Below are positions 44,805 through 56,802 of a stretch of DNA of 64,000 nucleotides, in pieces. Made by a program: the position numbers and the translations under genes. The stretch comes from Colocasia esculenta (taxonomy: Eukaryota; Streptophyta; Magnoliopsida; Alismatales; Araceae). Each line of letters opens with the position of its first letter. Position 1 is the first letter of the stretch. The notes below the pieces were generated by a model. The model was not told the origin of the DNA and did not search any database. It saw only the letters and a program-made list of their open reading frames with translations. The stretch covers positions 86,615,968 to 86,679,967 of the forward strand of contig CM024761.1 of assembly GCA_014218235.1 (NCBI GenBank), written 5' to 3'.

Positions 44805-46599
44805 GGAGGCCTTGAACAAAGACTTACTAGTCCGGCAGAAGGAGTATCCGACGGAGAGTTCGTCCAAGTATAGAAAGTGTGTATATAGAAACAAATGCTC
44901 GATGTTCTAGAGGAGTTCTAGAACAGTGGAGCGTCGATATCGGCGTTCCCAAAACATCACGAGAAACAATAGACAAGTGTATTTAAAATATGGTAATTTG
45001 ATTGCATAATTTACCAGATGTATTATGAATACTTTCACGCCAAATTACGCCATAATTGGATGGTTCAAAGTGTGTGTAAGTGTTATGAAATTGTAGATAG
45101 AAAGGATCATGTGTAGGTATTTTAATCATACATAAATGTTTAATTTATAACAAGAGTTATTTTCTATATGTATGACTGTTAAACAAGCGTACAAACACTG
45201 TAGATAATCAAGAATTTGCTGAGACAGGGGGTTTCTTGCATAAACCCAGATCGCAATGTACCCTAATGAGGGTCGCGACGGGGTCAACTGAGATCGCGAC
45301 AGGGTTTGGTACAGGTCGCGACAGGCCTAGTCAGGTCGAGCAGCAGATCGCGACGATAGGCCCTATCGCGATCAGATCACGACAGAGGGCACTGTCGCGA
45401 TGACCCCTATGAACGCGGCCTATTGGGCCATCGTGTTCACAGGGTCTGCGCCCGAGTGCGACAGGGAAAGGATGTTACATTGGATTGCGGGCCGAAACTT
45501 ACCCTATTTGACACAGGGTGGTTCAGAAAATCATAATTAATTGTATAGTCAGCGAAAAATCGTAAAACCAGTTGCAAAATGACCTAGACATGCATGGGTA
45601 CTTACACTAAATAGGAATTGGAAAACAGTCAGGGTTTAGACATGTTTTAAACACGGGTATCCATGATGAACAGTATACAGTACATAGTTGAGATCAACGA
45701 TTCAATTCGCCAGATAAGATGAATCAAATTTAGGGGTTTTAGGGGCAAAAGATGTCTAATATGCATCAGTTCCTACAGTAAAAATCTCGTGGCATGGGGT
45801 TGAGTATACAAGGAGATCAAGTATTAAGATGAGGGTTCGGGGTCAGGTAAGTTGCAGAACATGAACAATCAAGAACGAAAGATATGCTGGATGAAAAATT
45901 ATGAAACCAAAGGGATTTTGTTTCTGATAGATGAGACATCCTACAGAAAAAGTTTCATGGTTTATTCTTGTGAGAATGCCTATCTTTGATCATTTTCCTC
46001 TTCTAGGGTTAAGACTTGAAGAACTCGGGGAAGAACTTGAGAGATCCTTCCTCTCCATGAATTCTCCTCCTCTTGGCCTCTCCTCCGGGTCTAGGAACCT
46101 CTTGGCACGAGCTAGGGCCGGCCATGAGGGTTTAAGAGAAGTATTTAAGCTTCTCCCTATTCCCTTTCCTAGTTTAAGTCTAATTCCTATTAAATTCTGA
46201 ATTTCCTATTTTCCTCTCCCCTTTTAAGCAAGAGATCTCCTATTTGGGTTAGGAGAGAGGGGATTTCGTGGCCAATCAATTAGGGCAGGTTTGGAATCCA
46301 ATTCTAACTCAAACTAGCTATTTAATGTATTAAATATCTCTTTTCTATTTTAGTAATATTTCAGTTACGAATTTTGGGTGTTTCTCTATTATTCCCCTTT
46401 TTTAAAATCTCTATTTTAAACCTCTAATTTCTAATGGGTCCATTTAATAAAGTCCATTACTCATTTTCATTTGATGGGTTTTATTTAATTCTCTTTTCTT
46501 CGATTTTCCAATTATTCAACTTTTATTATTATTTATTCTTATTATGATATATTTTATTTATTTATTTAATTTTTTTTTTGAAAAATCTAAGTTGCTACA
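44805..46599 (-). repeat. element B 3' LTR, right piece
   Basis: Continues the LTR cut by element A, ending GTTGCTACA at 46599, where B's polypurine tract (minus TAAGAGGGGGAGGA) begins. Cluster of GTCGCGAC/ATCGCGAC words at 45250-45480. Confidence 0.85.
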
Positions 46600-47489
46600 T
46601 CCTCCCCCTCTTAGAAAGAATTTGGTCCCCAAATTCATATGATCGAAATGAAGGGAATGTCTTACCGAAAAGATCGGGGTAATTCTGTCTGATGGTTCCT
46701 TCTGGTTCCCAAGTTGCTTCTTCCACTCCACGGTTATTCCATAGGATTTTAACCACATGGATGGGACGGTTCCTGAGTTGTTGTATCTTCCGTTCCATTA
46801 TCTTGACTGGCTTCTCTTCGTATGTCACATCCTTATTCAATACCAACTTCTCGTGGCGAATGATGTGCGTGGGGTCGTACACATATTTCCTAAGCATGGA
46901 AACATGGAACACATTGTGTACACATGACAGATTCGGTGGCAACACCAGCCGGTAGGCAACCTCACCAACCCTTTCGAGTACTTCAAAAGGACTGATGAAT
47001 CTAGGGTTGAGCTTTCCCTTTACACCGAATCTTTGGATGCCACGAGTAGGTGACACTTTTAAGAACATATGATCACCGACTTGAAATTCCAAGTCTCGCC
47101 TTCTTTTTTCTGCATAGCTCTTTTGTCTGGATTGGGCAATCTTGAGTCGATCTCTGATTCCCTGAATGTCCTTTGTGGTACGTTGCACCATGTCTGGGCC
47201 TAGCCATTGTTGTTCTCCAACCTCATTCCAACATGCAGGGGATCTACAATTCTTTCCGTAGAGTGCTTCGAACGGTGCCATCTTGATACTCGCCTGGTAA
47301 CTGTTGTTATAGGCGAACTCAATTAGAGATAGATGTTTCGTTCCAATACCCTTAGAAATCTATGGTGCAAGCTCTCAACATGTCTTCTACTATTTGGTTG
47401 GTTCTTTCAGTTTGCCCATCGGTTTGAGGATGGAATGCCATGTAGTCTTACAATCTCTTTGACATATAAGGCAGCTAATACCTCCATGG
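46595..47489 (-). pseudogene. element B integrase, C-terminal part
   Basis: From the LINE insertion leftward: LYVKEIVRLHGIPS then directly HPQTDG-like text, so the stretch that should hold the second catalytic Asp is missing (junction near 47428-47433). Then an open frame 47281-46595: MAPFEALYGKNCRSPACW, RQKSYAEKRRRDLEFQVGD, NPRFISPFEVLERVGEVAY, FHVSMLRKYV, and the chromodomain-like tail VVKILWNNRGVEEATWEPEG. The stop lies in the first bases of the LTR (TGTAG). Confidence 0.9.
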
Positions 47490-49765
47490 CGGAGGATACC
47501 AAACAAATGCTAGATGCCCGACAGTCTCACATCTTCTTTTCACAGATGATACGCTTGTTTTCTCCAACGCTTCTGTGAGACATCTATGAAGATTGATGGG
47601 CTTTCTTACTAGCTACTAAGATGCATCTGGGCAGCTCGTCAACAAGCACAAAAGCTCCTTTTATGTTCCTGCTAATGCCACAGACAGCCTCATTCAGAAG
47701 ATCACTGATGCAACGGGTTTCACTAGAGCCAAATTGCCGGTCAAATATCTTGGAGTCTCCATATATGCTGGTTGTCAAAAGCCAGCCCACTTCGCCAACA
47801 TCATTTCCCGGACGGTGAACAAGTTACAAGGATGGAAAACCGAACTGCTTTCTTCAGGTGGCAGACTCATTTTAATTCAGCACATTCTGATCGCCCTTCC
47901 CATTTACACCATGAACGCCATGCCCATCCCAACCACTGTGGTGAGAGCTTCCATAGGATCCTCGCCAACTTCTTTTGGGGCTCTTACGAGGGATCCCCGA
48001 AAAGACATTGGAAGAGCTGGAACACCATTGCACAGCCAAAGGAGAGTGGGGGGCTGGGAGTTCTAAATCTGAATCATATGCAGATTGCCTTCCAGACAAA
48101 AATGCTATGGAAAGCTTTGACGACGGACTCCTTATGGGCCAGATTGTTCAGAGGTAAACATCTCTACAGTTGTCACCACTCCGAAGCTCACTGCCCCTTC
48201 ATGTTGGCCGCAGACAGAAAACTATGGCAGCAAGCAGCCCACATGATCCAGAGAAATCACAAAATTGTCTCGATGAACAACAGCCCCTCAACTCATTTCT
48301 AGTTTGATACATGGACCGAGGAGAGGCCCCTAAAAGAGTTCATCCCTGAAGATGTATGGAGCAACATACCCGATAAATTTTGCACTATACAGCAGGCCCT
48401 CAACAACCCGATGACTGTTCAGCTACAGACTGCTACCCAGTTTTGTCCCCGACATCTTCTGTCCCAGTTCTTAACCACTAATGGTACCAAGGATACGTGG
48501 ATATGGTGTCCTACTGCTAATGGCAAGTTCTCCACAAAGTCTGTCCGCTCCCTCCTCGCACCAGCAAAATCTCAGCAGTGGACATCATATGGTCACCACA
48601 CATTCCCCTCAAATGGTCTGTTTTGTTATGGCGACTTATCCTCAACTCCATCCCGGTGGATGAGATGGTGAAGGATAAAGGAGTGCCCCTCTTTTCTAAA
48701 TGCTCCTGCTGTCCCCAACCTCAAGAAGAAAGCGCCCTTCACCTGTTCTTCAGAAGCGACACAGCCAACCAAGTATGGTCAGAGCTATCCCATCTATTGC
48801 ACTTCAGCAACACGGAGGTTAGAGCAGTGACAGAAGGGGTGATTGCCTTCCTAGCCCACCCAAAAATCATCATCACAACTGGCCGGCTCACTCGATGCAC
48901 CTTCATGGCTACCTTGTGGAAGATATGGTGTAGCCGGAACAAAGCAAGATTCTAAGATCATAAAATGACGGCCAAACACATCATCAACAGAACAATGTTA
49001 TCCATCTGAGCGATCTGCATCTCGTTCAAATTTCAGAAAGTTCCGCAACCATGGCTAGCGGTACTCCATCAAAATATATGTGGAAAGGAGAAGCTAAAGA
49101 TTAGAAGCCCGAGCATTGTTCGATGGCTCATGCCCCCGTCGGGGAGATTAAAGCTAAATGTTGATGGCACCTTTATGATGACATCGGGGAGAGCCGGAGG
49201 TGGAGGCATACTTCGCGACCATGAGGGCAACATGTGCTAGGCTTTTGCCCGGGCATACCATGATCTAAACTCAAGCCTTGCAGCTGAAGCCATGGCACTC
49301 AAAGACGGACTTTCCATTTGTGGCAGCAAGGGTGTTACTGAGGTACGGGTGGAGACAGATTCCCTTAACCTCTTTCAGCTTTTGACTAACCAGGTCTCCA
49401 GCCCGTGGGACCTAGCGCGTATCATGCATGATATCACAGCAAAGACCTTGAATCTGAAAGCAGAAATTGCACATGTTCCTAGGGAAGCCAATAGAGTAGC
49501 GGACTGCTTGGCCAGCTTTGCTACATCTTGTCCTCGTTTTGTCATTTGGAGTTCTTGGGCCGACCTGCATACCACTTTAAAGGATCCTTACCATCTTGAT
49601 AAGGTGGGGCATCCTTCCATCAGGTCCTAGCCCCTCTTTGTACTTACATTTTCACTTATATATGAAAACCCACTCCAAGCCACTTGGGGAAGGTAGTGGC
49701 CCCCTCACTTGCTAGTGAGGCCACCCCTACCTCCCTCCTTGGTTTGGCTTTATTAAAAAAAATAA
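47490..49765 (+). mobile_element. 5'-truncated plant LINE inside element B integrase, 14-bp TSD
   Basis: Flanked by TAATACCTCCATGG (47476-47489 and 49766-49779), with an A-rich tail (TTAAAAAAAATAA) at its right end, so it inserted in plus orientation by target-primed reverse transcription. It contains the end of reverse transcriptase (FTDDTLVFSNAS near 47540, VKYLGVSIYAG near 47735, GWKTELLSSGGRLILI near 47835), the zinc-finger-like zf-RVT region (WCPTANGKFSTKSVRSLL, CSCCPQPQEESALHLFF, 48500-48760) and an RNase H (LKLNVDGTF, EAMALKDGLSICG, ETDSLNLFQLL, HVPREANRVADCLA, 49150-49520). Frame breaks and missing 5' end make it dead. Confidence 0.95.
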
Positions 49766-49779
49766 TAATACCTCCATGG

Positions 49780-50250
49780 ACCACTTACTCTTTATAGGCA
49801 GAAAGTGTGCGGATTTGGTTAGTCAGTCCACAATGACCCATATGGCGTCGAGTCCACCACGAGTCTTGGGTAAACCCATGATGAAGTCCATGCTAATGCT
49901 TTCCCATTTCCATTCCGGAATATCTAGCGGTCTGAGTACACCGGCAGGGCGCAGGTGTTTCGCTTTTACTTCTTGGCAAGGCAGTGAGCGGCATGTTCAG
50001 CTACCTCTATTTTCATGTTTGGCCACCAAAACATTCTTTTTATATCTTGATACATTTTGGTACCCCATGGATGAATAGTATACCTTGTCTTGTGAGCTTC
50101 ATCCATTAGTCTTCTCTTTAGTTCTTCATTGTCAGGAACACATGTCCTTCCTTGAAAGACAAGCCTTCTATCTTCAGTCATTGCAAAGTCCGGTCTTTCA
50201 GTTAGAGTTTCTTTGACGCGAACTAAGAATGGATCATCGTCTTGTTGAGC
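49780..50250 (-). pseudogene. element B integrase, N-terminal part
   Basis: HHCC region DEAHKTRYTIHPWGTKMYQ ... AAHCLA at 50110-49970, then a frame change just at the second Cys pair. Beyond it KAKHLRPAGVLRPLDIPEW and SMDFIMGLPKTRGG with the first catalytic Asp near 49880. A TGA at 49823-49825 follows VD (fits Arg CGA changed by C-to-T). Cut at 49780 by the LINE. Confidence 0.88.
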
Positions 50251-52233
50251 TTTGATCTCCTCTAGCAGATCAGATTGAATCTTGATATTGGCAACCAAGA
50301 CTCGATCATCTCTATGTTTGATACTTAAGTCTAACCTTGTGAATTGTTCTAGTAGTTGCATCTCTCCAAGGACTAGACTTGAGACAAATGCTATTGGCTT
50401 CTGACTAAGAGCATCAGCCACGACATTTCCCTTGCCTAGGTGGTATTGGATGTGGAAGTCGAAATCTTTCAAGTATTCCTGCCATCTCCTTTGTCTCATG
50501 TTGAGTTCCTTCTGAGAGAATAAATACTTCAGACTTTTATGGTCTGAGTAGACAGTGAATTGTTCGCCATATAGATAGTGTCTCCAAATCTTCAAGGCGA
50601 AGACCACGGCAGCCAGCTCAAGATCATGTACAGGGTAGTTGACTTCATGTGTCTTCAGTTGTCTTGAAGAATAGGCGATGACCTTCTCCTTTTGCATGAG
50701 TACACAACCTAGCCCGATTCCTGAGGCATCCGTGTGGACAGAGAAACCTTCTCCCTCTATTGGCAGAGCGAGAATAGGTGCTGAGGTAAGACAGTCTTTG
50801 AGGGTTTGGAAACTTTTCTCGCACTCTTTACTCCAGGAGTATGGATTCTCCTTTCGTGTCAAACGCGTGAGAGGAACAGTGATCTTTGAGAAGTCCTTGA
50901 TGAACCGCCTGTAATAGCCATCCAGTCCTAGGAAACTTCTGATTTCGGTGATGTTGGTTGGTCTCTCCTAGTTGAGTACAGCTTCGACTTTGGAGGGATC
51001 AACAGAGATGCCATCCTTTGAGATGACATGGCCCAAGAAGGATACTTCTTCGAGCCAGAATTCACACTTGCTAAGCTTTACGTATAGCTTGTTGTCTCGC
51101 AAAACTTGTAGTGCTGTCTTCAGGTGTTCTTCATGCTCTTCCTTGGTCTTGGAGTATATGAGGATGTCGTCGATAAAGACGACCACGAACTTGTCGAGGT
51201 AGGGCCGATATATGTTGTTCATGAGTTGCATAAAGGCTACAGGAGCATTGGTTAGCCCAAAAGGCAAAACGACGAATTCATAATGTCCATACCTGCTCCT
51301 GAAAGCCGTCTTGAAGATATCGTCCTCCTTGATCCTCATTTGGTCGTAGCCAGATCGAAGATCGATCTTGGAGAAATATTGAGCTCTTGATATTTGGTCG
51401 AACAGTTCGTCGACTCTGGGCAAAGGGTACTTGTTCTTGGTGGTGAGTTGATTAAGTTGTCGATAGTCGATGCACATCCTCATCGATCCATCTTTCTTCT
51501 TTACGAATAGCACAGGTGCTCCCCATAAGGAAGTACTTGGTCTGATGAACCCATTTTCTAGTAGCTCCATCAGTTGCACCTTCAATTCCTTCAGCCTGGC
51601 AGGTGACATCCGGTACGGTTGACGCGATACCGGTGCGGCCCCAGGAATCAACTTAATGGCGAAGTTGACATCTCGTTCAGGGGGAATCCCTGGCAGGTCT
51701 TCGGGAAATACATCTGGGTAGTCCTGTACTATATGTATGTCTTCTATCCTAGAACCCTTCTTTTCCACTACTACGGCTGCTAGGAAAGCAATACAACCTT
51801 TCCTCATCATGTTGTGGGCCTTTATGGCGGAGACTAGAGACATCCATCTCTTATGTCTAATCCCAGAGAATGCCAGTCTAGGAAAGTTACTAAAGGTAAC
51901 CTTCCCTTTCTTACAGTCGACACTTGCCCCATATGCGGACAACCAGTCGGCTCCCAAAATTACATGATAGCCTTCCATGGGCATACACACCAGGTCGGCC
52001 TTTAGGTTATGGTTTCCGATCATTACACCGGTAGAGGGAAAGTATTTGTTCAATTTCTCCTTTTCCCCTAGTGGCGTTGTGACAGAGAACTCACAACCCA
52101 TGGATATAGGTTTAGCATTCACAGTATCAGCAAAGGTTTGAGATATAAATGATTGAGTGGCTCCAATATCAAATAAAACAAATGCTGATAATGAGACATC
52201 TTGAAGGGTACCTTCTACCATGCCACCCTCCAT
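50251..52233 (-). pseudogene. element B protease, reverse transcriptase and RNase H
   Basis: Minus frame 52233-50968: protease VLFDIGATQSFIS (usual DTG reads DIG, so the catalytic motif is altered), then YPDVFPEDLPGIPP, WGAPVLFVKKKDGSMRMCIDYRQLNQL, the catalytic FIDDILIYS near 51160 and FLGHVISKDGISVDPSKV. A TAG at 50968-50970 (fits Trp TGG changed by G-to-A) interrupts, after which the same frame goes on with LTRKENPYSWSKECEKSF, RNase H HTDASGIGLGCVLMQ, VHDLELAAVVFALKIW and SDHKSLKYLFSQ. Apart from that stop the domains look complete. Confidence 0.94.
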
Positions 52234-52299
52234 AAAAGGTTCCTCATCATGCAGGGCTTGCAGTCGGCCCTGTTTCTTAGGCGCATTAGGGTGCCTTTC

Positions 52300-53199
52300 A
52301 TTCTCTTTCAGTAGCAGGCACTCGGGGCGGTGCTCGCAACTTCCGCAGCGCAGACATGCGCCAGCTTTCCTCTAGCATTCATCAGCCGTGTGGCCAGGCT
52401 TGTCACAGTGTTTGCAGTGGCTCTTTGTTGGAGTGTTGGGTACGAAAACCTTGGGTCTCCTTTCTTAGCTAGATCCCTCCGTGATGTTGAAGGGACGCTT
52501 CTTGCCATTGGTAGGCTTAGCAGATGACTGACCCGAGGTCACTTCCTTCTTGACGAACTTCCCTTTGATACAGTCGGTGAAGTCCGTAGCGTCTTCCAAC
52601 AATTGGGCTTTCTTTACCATCTCGGCATAAGTCTGAATGTCGAGAGGTGCGATTTGAGTGATGTAGTGGGGCTTAAGGCCATTTAGAAAGTGCTTAGCCT
52701 TCATCCTTTCATTGTTAACCAGATGTAGAACATAGTGTTCCAGTCTAGAGAACTGGGCTTCATATTCGGCCACAGTCAAGCTCTGCTGTTCAAGAGCAGC
52801 GAATTCTGCAGCCTTCTTTTCTTGAACACGCTCGGAGAAGTATTTGGAGTTGAATGCTTCTTTAAACTCATTCCAGGTGAATTGCCCATTCTATCTAGTA
52901 GCTTCCACTGACTCCCACCAAGCGCGGGTGTCCTTCTCCAGTTGGAACGTGGCCCGTAGCAGCTTGTCCCCCGCTGCACATTTCATGACACATAAAATTC
53001 TTTCCATCTCATGGAGCCAGTGCTTAGCATCATCCGGATCCGTGGATCCGCTGAACCTAGGTGAGTTCAGACTTCTGAAGTTGCGATGTAGGTCTCCTGC
53101 ACCACGATTGCCACCTCCTTGAGTAGCTTGCACAATGGCGCGTGTCAGTTCTTGGATGGTTTGTTGCATGCCCCTCATTTGAGCACGTTCGGCAGTCAT
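52300..53199 (-). pseudogene. element B gag with two zinc knuckles
   Basis: ATG at 53199. NSPRFSGSTDPDDAKHWLHEME opens the gag core, followed by VAEYEAQFSRLEHYVLHLV near 52770 and FLNGLKPHYI. Two CCHC knuckles lie near 52410-52330: CKHCDKPGHTADEC and CLRCGSCEHRPEC. Three in-frame stops break it: 52891-52893, 52465-52467 and 52372-52374. The first and third fit Trp to TAG by G-to-A. It shares one frame with the following protease and RT, as in chromovirus gag-pol fusions. Confidence 0.92.
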
Positions 53200-53382
53200 C
53201 TTGATTGCTTAGTTCCTACAAAATAACTTCTTGTCATGATATCGATGTGGAATTTAATTTGTGCATGTGTGAGTTTATTTTAACCAGTTACCCTTGGCTC
53301 TAACCTCAACTCACATAGGTGGATAATTGACTCTAGTCGAGGCAGGTTAACCTAGATCGTCCTATACTTAAGAATAACCTAG

Positions 53383-53395
53383 GCTCTGATACCAC
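53383..53395 (-). other. element B primer binding site (initiator tRNA-Met type)
   Basis: On the minus strand TGGTATCAGAGCC, six bases from the right LTR. Confidence 0.93.
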
Positions 53396-53401
53396 AAAAC
53401 T

Positions 53402-53987
53402 GTCACACCCCGACGCAGAATATCAGAACGCGAGGCAGTTGCAAGTAAATGGTATAGAGCGAGTACTGGACATCAAACCATTGCACAGTGAATAATACTA
53501 AAGCGAATTCATTTCATTAATAACTTTCCAATGTCTAGTTACAACCACTAATATCAGAGCCAATCTATAGGGCCCATTTACATTGAAATAAAGCAAAAGA
53601 CTAAACTTCAAACCTAACTACTACAATGCTAAACATAGCAATAGGATGCTAGGGTACTCATGACATCACTCCCGGTCGTTCTCGTCCTCTTTGTATGGTT
53701 CATCCTTGGTCTCACTTAAGAATACAACGACAAATAATGCAGGGTGAGCGAACATGCCCAGTAGGACCTAAATCTCAGGCTCAAGTAGGCTTTAGGTAAT
53801 TAATGCATTAAAGGTAGAGTAACTAATGATAGAATGGGAGAGAGTCAAGTAAAAAAATATAGCAGGACAGTACGTGAACGAAATAGCAAGACTTTCCAGA
53901 TATAGACTTTCCAAAATAGCACAACTGTCAGGAATAGCACAATAATAGCAAGATAGCACAAGGTCAAGTATAGCAAGATGGCCATAG
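53402..53987 (-). repeat. element B 5' LTR, first piece
   Basis: Starts TGTCACACCCCGAC, homologous to 32189 onward. Cut at 53988 by element C; the CATAG at 53983-53987 is C's target duplication. Confidence 0.95.
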
Positions 53988-55435
53988 TGTTGGGGATCGG
54001 ATAGATGACTTTGGTAAATGAACTAAGAAATTGTGTGTATAGCAGCGGAATTAAAATGAGTAAAACACACAATTCGATCAGACTCAAGTGTAGTGTGTGA
54101 GAATAGTGAATAAGAACAGCAAACCACACAACAAACCACAGAGCACTGAAAAATTTAAGGTGGTTCGGAGAACACAACTTGTATCTCCTACATCCACCTC
54201 CTCACAACGGAGGAACCCCTAGCACAAGTGCAGTACAAACTAGAGCACGACGACTCTAACCTCTTTGAGTTCAACAACTCAAAGAAACCCAGGAGATAGG
54301 CACAACGACCTACTCCAAAGACCACTTGTGAATCAGCAAATTCACAAGCCCTTGAGCACCACGGCTCAAGCACCAGAGCACAACGGCTCCAAAGCAGAGT
54401 ACAAAGTACTCAAACCTCTGGATCACAATAGATCCAAGTTCTGCTAGACCAAGCACACTTAGAGAATAGATCCTCTAGCACGATCTATCTCAATACAATA
54501 GAAATGATAGAGACAAATAGAATTGGGAGATCTGTGTAGAACACATACACAGATTCCCAGAGAGATTAACACTCTGACCAAATACAGACTCGGCTGGATC
54601 TTCTTCTGGACCAGCACTCCTGCAATCACGAGCTCCTTCTCTTCTTCTCCTTCTTCTTCTCCTTCTTCTTCTCTTGGCGGTGCTGCTCTGCTCCTCTGGA
54701 TGCAGATGCCTCTTTCCCGCTCTTCTTCCCTTCTTCCAGAAAGCTCGTGGCTCTTGTCTTGCGTAGGATCCTTTGGAGTGCCAAAGACATGGGTATTTAT
54801 AGCCCCATATGTCCATAAAGAGCCTTAGGGTACGTGGGCACAAAAACCTAGGCAGATCCCCTTGAACCCTAAGCTGCCACGTGTCCAGATGAATTCACGA
54901 TTTTAAGTTTCAGCCAGAGTGTGTCGACACCACCACGGAGTGTGTCGACACACTGTCCCATTTGCGCAGAACTTGTCTTCTGGGAGCTGAGACTAGTGTC
55001 GACACTGCCACTGCCTGTGTCGACACATTGTCCCAGTCAGGCAATTGGGTCTTCTGGAGACTGGGACTAGTGTCGACACTGCCTGGGGCTATGTCGACAC
55101 ACTTGACTCTGTCTTCATGAAAAAGCTTCAGGGACTCTGACCCAGTGTCGACACCATCAATGGGTGTGTCGACACTACCATGACAAAATCTGTATACACC
55201 TGCAAATTTAACCCATAAATCATTAGTACAATATATTATCATTAAAATATGAGATATTAAACATCATGAACATGTTGTTTAAGCATTATTGTGATATGTA
55301 TAGAATGTATAACATGTTCAACATATCATCATCAAAATCATAATATGTCATCATCAAAATCAAAGTATGAGTGATATTCATAGGTTATCATCAAAATACA
55401 ACTTTAGGAAATTCCAAAACACACTCAACCCAACA
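53988..55435 (-). repeat. element C 3' LTR (left)
   Basis: 1448 bp. It contains a TTC/TTCTCC microsatellite at about 54640-54680 (longer here than in the other LTR) and eight TGTCGACA sites at 54920-55180. Confidence 0.96.
54920..55180. repeat. array of eight GTGTCGACAC-type palindromes in element C LTR
   Basis: Eight copies of TGTCGACA arranged as four pairs with the two sites of a pair 20-24 bp apart; successive pairs start about 75 bp apart. The other LTR (63110-63370) has the same eight positions, seven intact and one changed to GTCGAGA. Confidence 0.95.
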
Positions 55436-56640
55436 ATCTCCCCCTTTTTGATGATGACAAAACATATGCACAATCTCCCAATAACCTGACTTCCTTAACT
55501 ACAACAACTCCCCTTGACCATGTACACTCTTTGAACTTTCTCCCCATAAAGACTTTCTCCTCCTTTAAGGAACTTTCTCCCCCTTTTTGACAGCATCAAA
55601 AAGATAGATAAGAGAGAGAAACAAAGATTGTAAGAAATAAAATGAAGGAAATGAATGGTCAGAAATGATCAAAATAAATGAGGCAAAGTGATATTTACAT
55701 ATGAGAGAAGTTATTGTGTTCTTTGTATTGTGCAATAAAGTTTAATCACAAAGACACACTCAACACAAAGTATAGCAAAGTATAATTATCTGAATGTGGT
55801 TAAAATAATGATGCAAATGTGAAATAAGGTGACCTATATGAGTGAGCAAAAATATTTAACAAGGATGTTAGGAGCTTTAAGTTTAACACAATGTAAAATA
55901 ATAGGTCTAAACGCAGTAAACATGAACTTTATTAAGGTCTTGAGCTTTTCCATCCTGATAATTTGATTTTCTTTCATTTTTAACTGGGAAAGAATACAAG
56001 AATAAATTAGTTAAATCTCACTTTTCAGTGCAAGAGATCACATTGATTAGATGCAAAATCTCCTGATTACTCAGTGGTTTAACTTTCATTATCTTATATA
56101 GAGTTGAAAACTTTTATTTCTACTTTTTGACGCGAAACAAATCACTTTTTAGGTGAAATGTCCCGGTTACTCAGTGGTTCAAGAATTTGCATTGCTCTGT
56201 TTGTATCTTTCCAGATTGTTCATTTTTCTTTTGATGTTTTACAGGAATAAGTTTGCTTTGACCAGAAAAGTCATGACTCTGAATTTAGAGAAATTATTTT
56301 TAACATGTGGTAAAAATGAAGCTTAAACATACACATATGAAATATTAAAGCCACTCATGTGCCTATAATGTGTTTTCCAAATCATTTTAAAAACATTCAG
56401 TATTAAGATTGCTTAACCTTGAAATGATAATGAATCTTTGAAATTAAACTAAGTGCACAATGAGTTTAGGTTCAATGTCTTAATTCTCTCATAAGAAAAT
56501 AGCACAATGACTCAAAAATTCTGATGATTGAGGCTCAGAGTAGACAACAATTGTCAAGAAAAAATGAGTGAGAATAGACAATGACTCCCCCTCAACAAAT
56601 ACTCCCCCTCAACAATTGCATAAAGGAATCTTGATACTTG
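55436..56640 (-). other. element C non-coding 3' region with several polypurine tracts
   Basis: The tract proper (minus CATCAAAAAGGGGGAGAT) abuts the LTR at 55436. Extra copies of the same type occur at 55571-55590 and as GAGGGGGAGT twice near 56583-56612. Repeated polypurine tracts are known from Sireviruses. No coding capacity is seen. Confidence 0.8.
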
Positions 56641-56802
56641 GCGGAGACATACACTCACGCATAGTGAAAGTGTCCAGACAAGCCTAACTTGCCTTTCTTC
56701 AAATCACTTTTGATATACCAAAATTTCAATGCAACTGAGAAGTGGGAGTTTATTTGCAAGAGAGAATGGCTTTTATTTGCACGAAGAGATGAGATGAAGA
56801 TA

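Noticed and set aside
54490..54843. Open frame with a long Arg run in the element C LTR (also at 62695-63087)
   Set aside because: The Arg run is just the TTC/TCC microsatellite read on the minus strand, and the frame lies wholly within an LTR.
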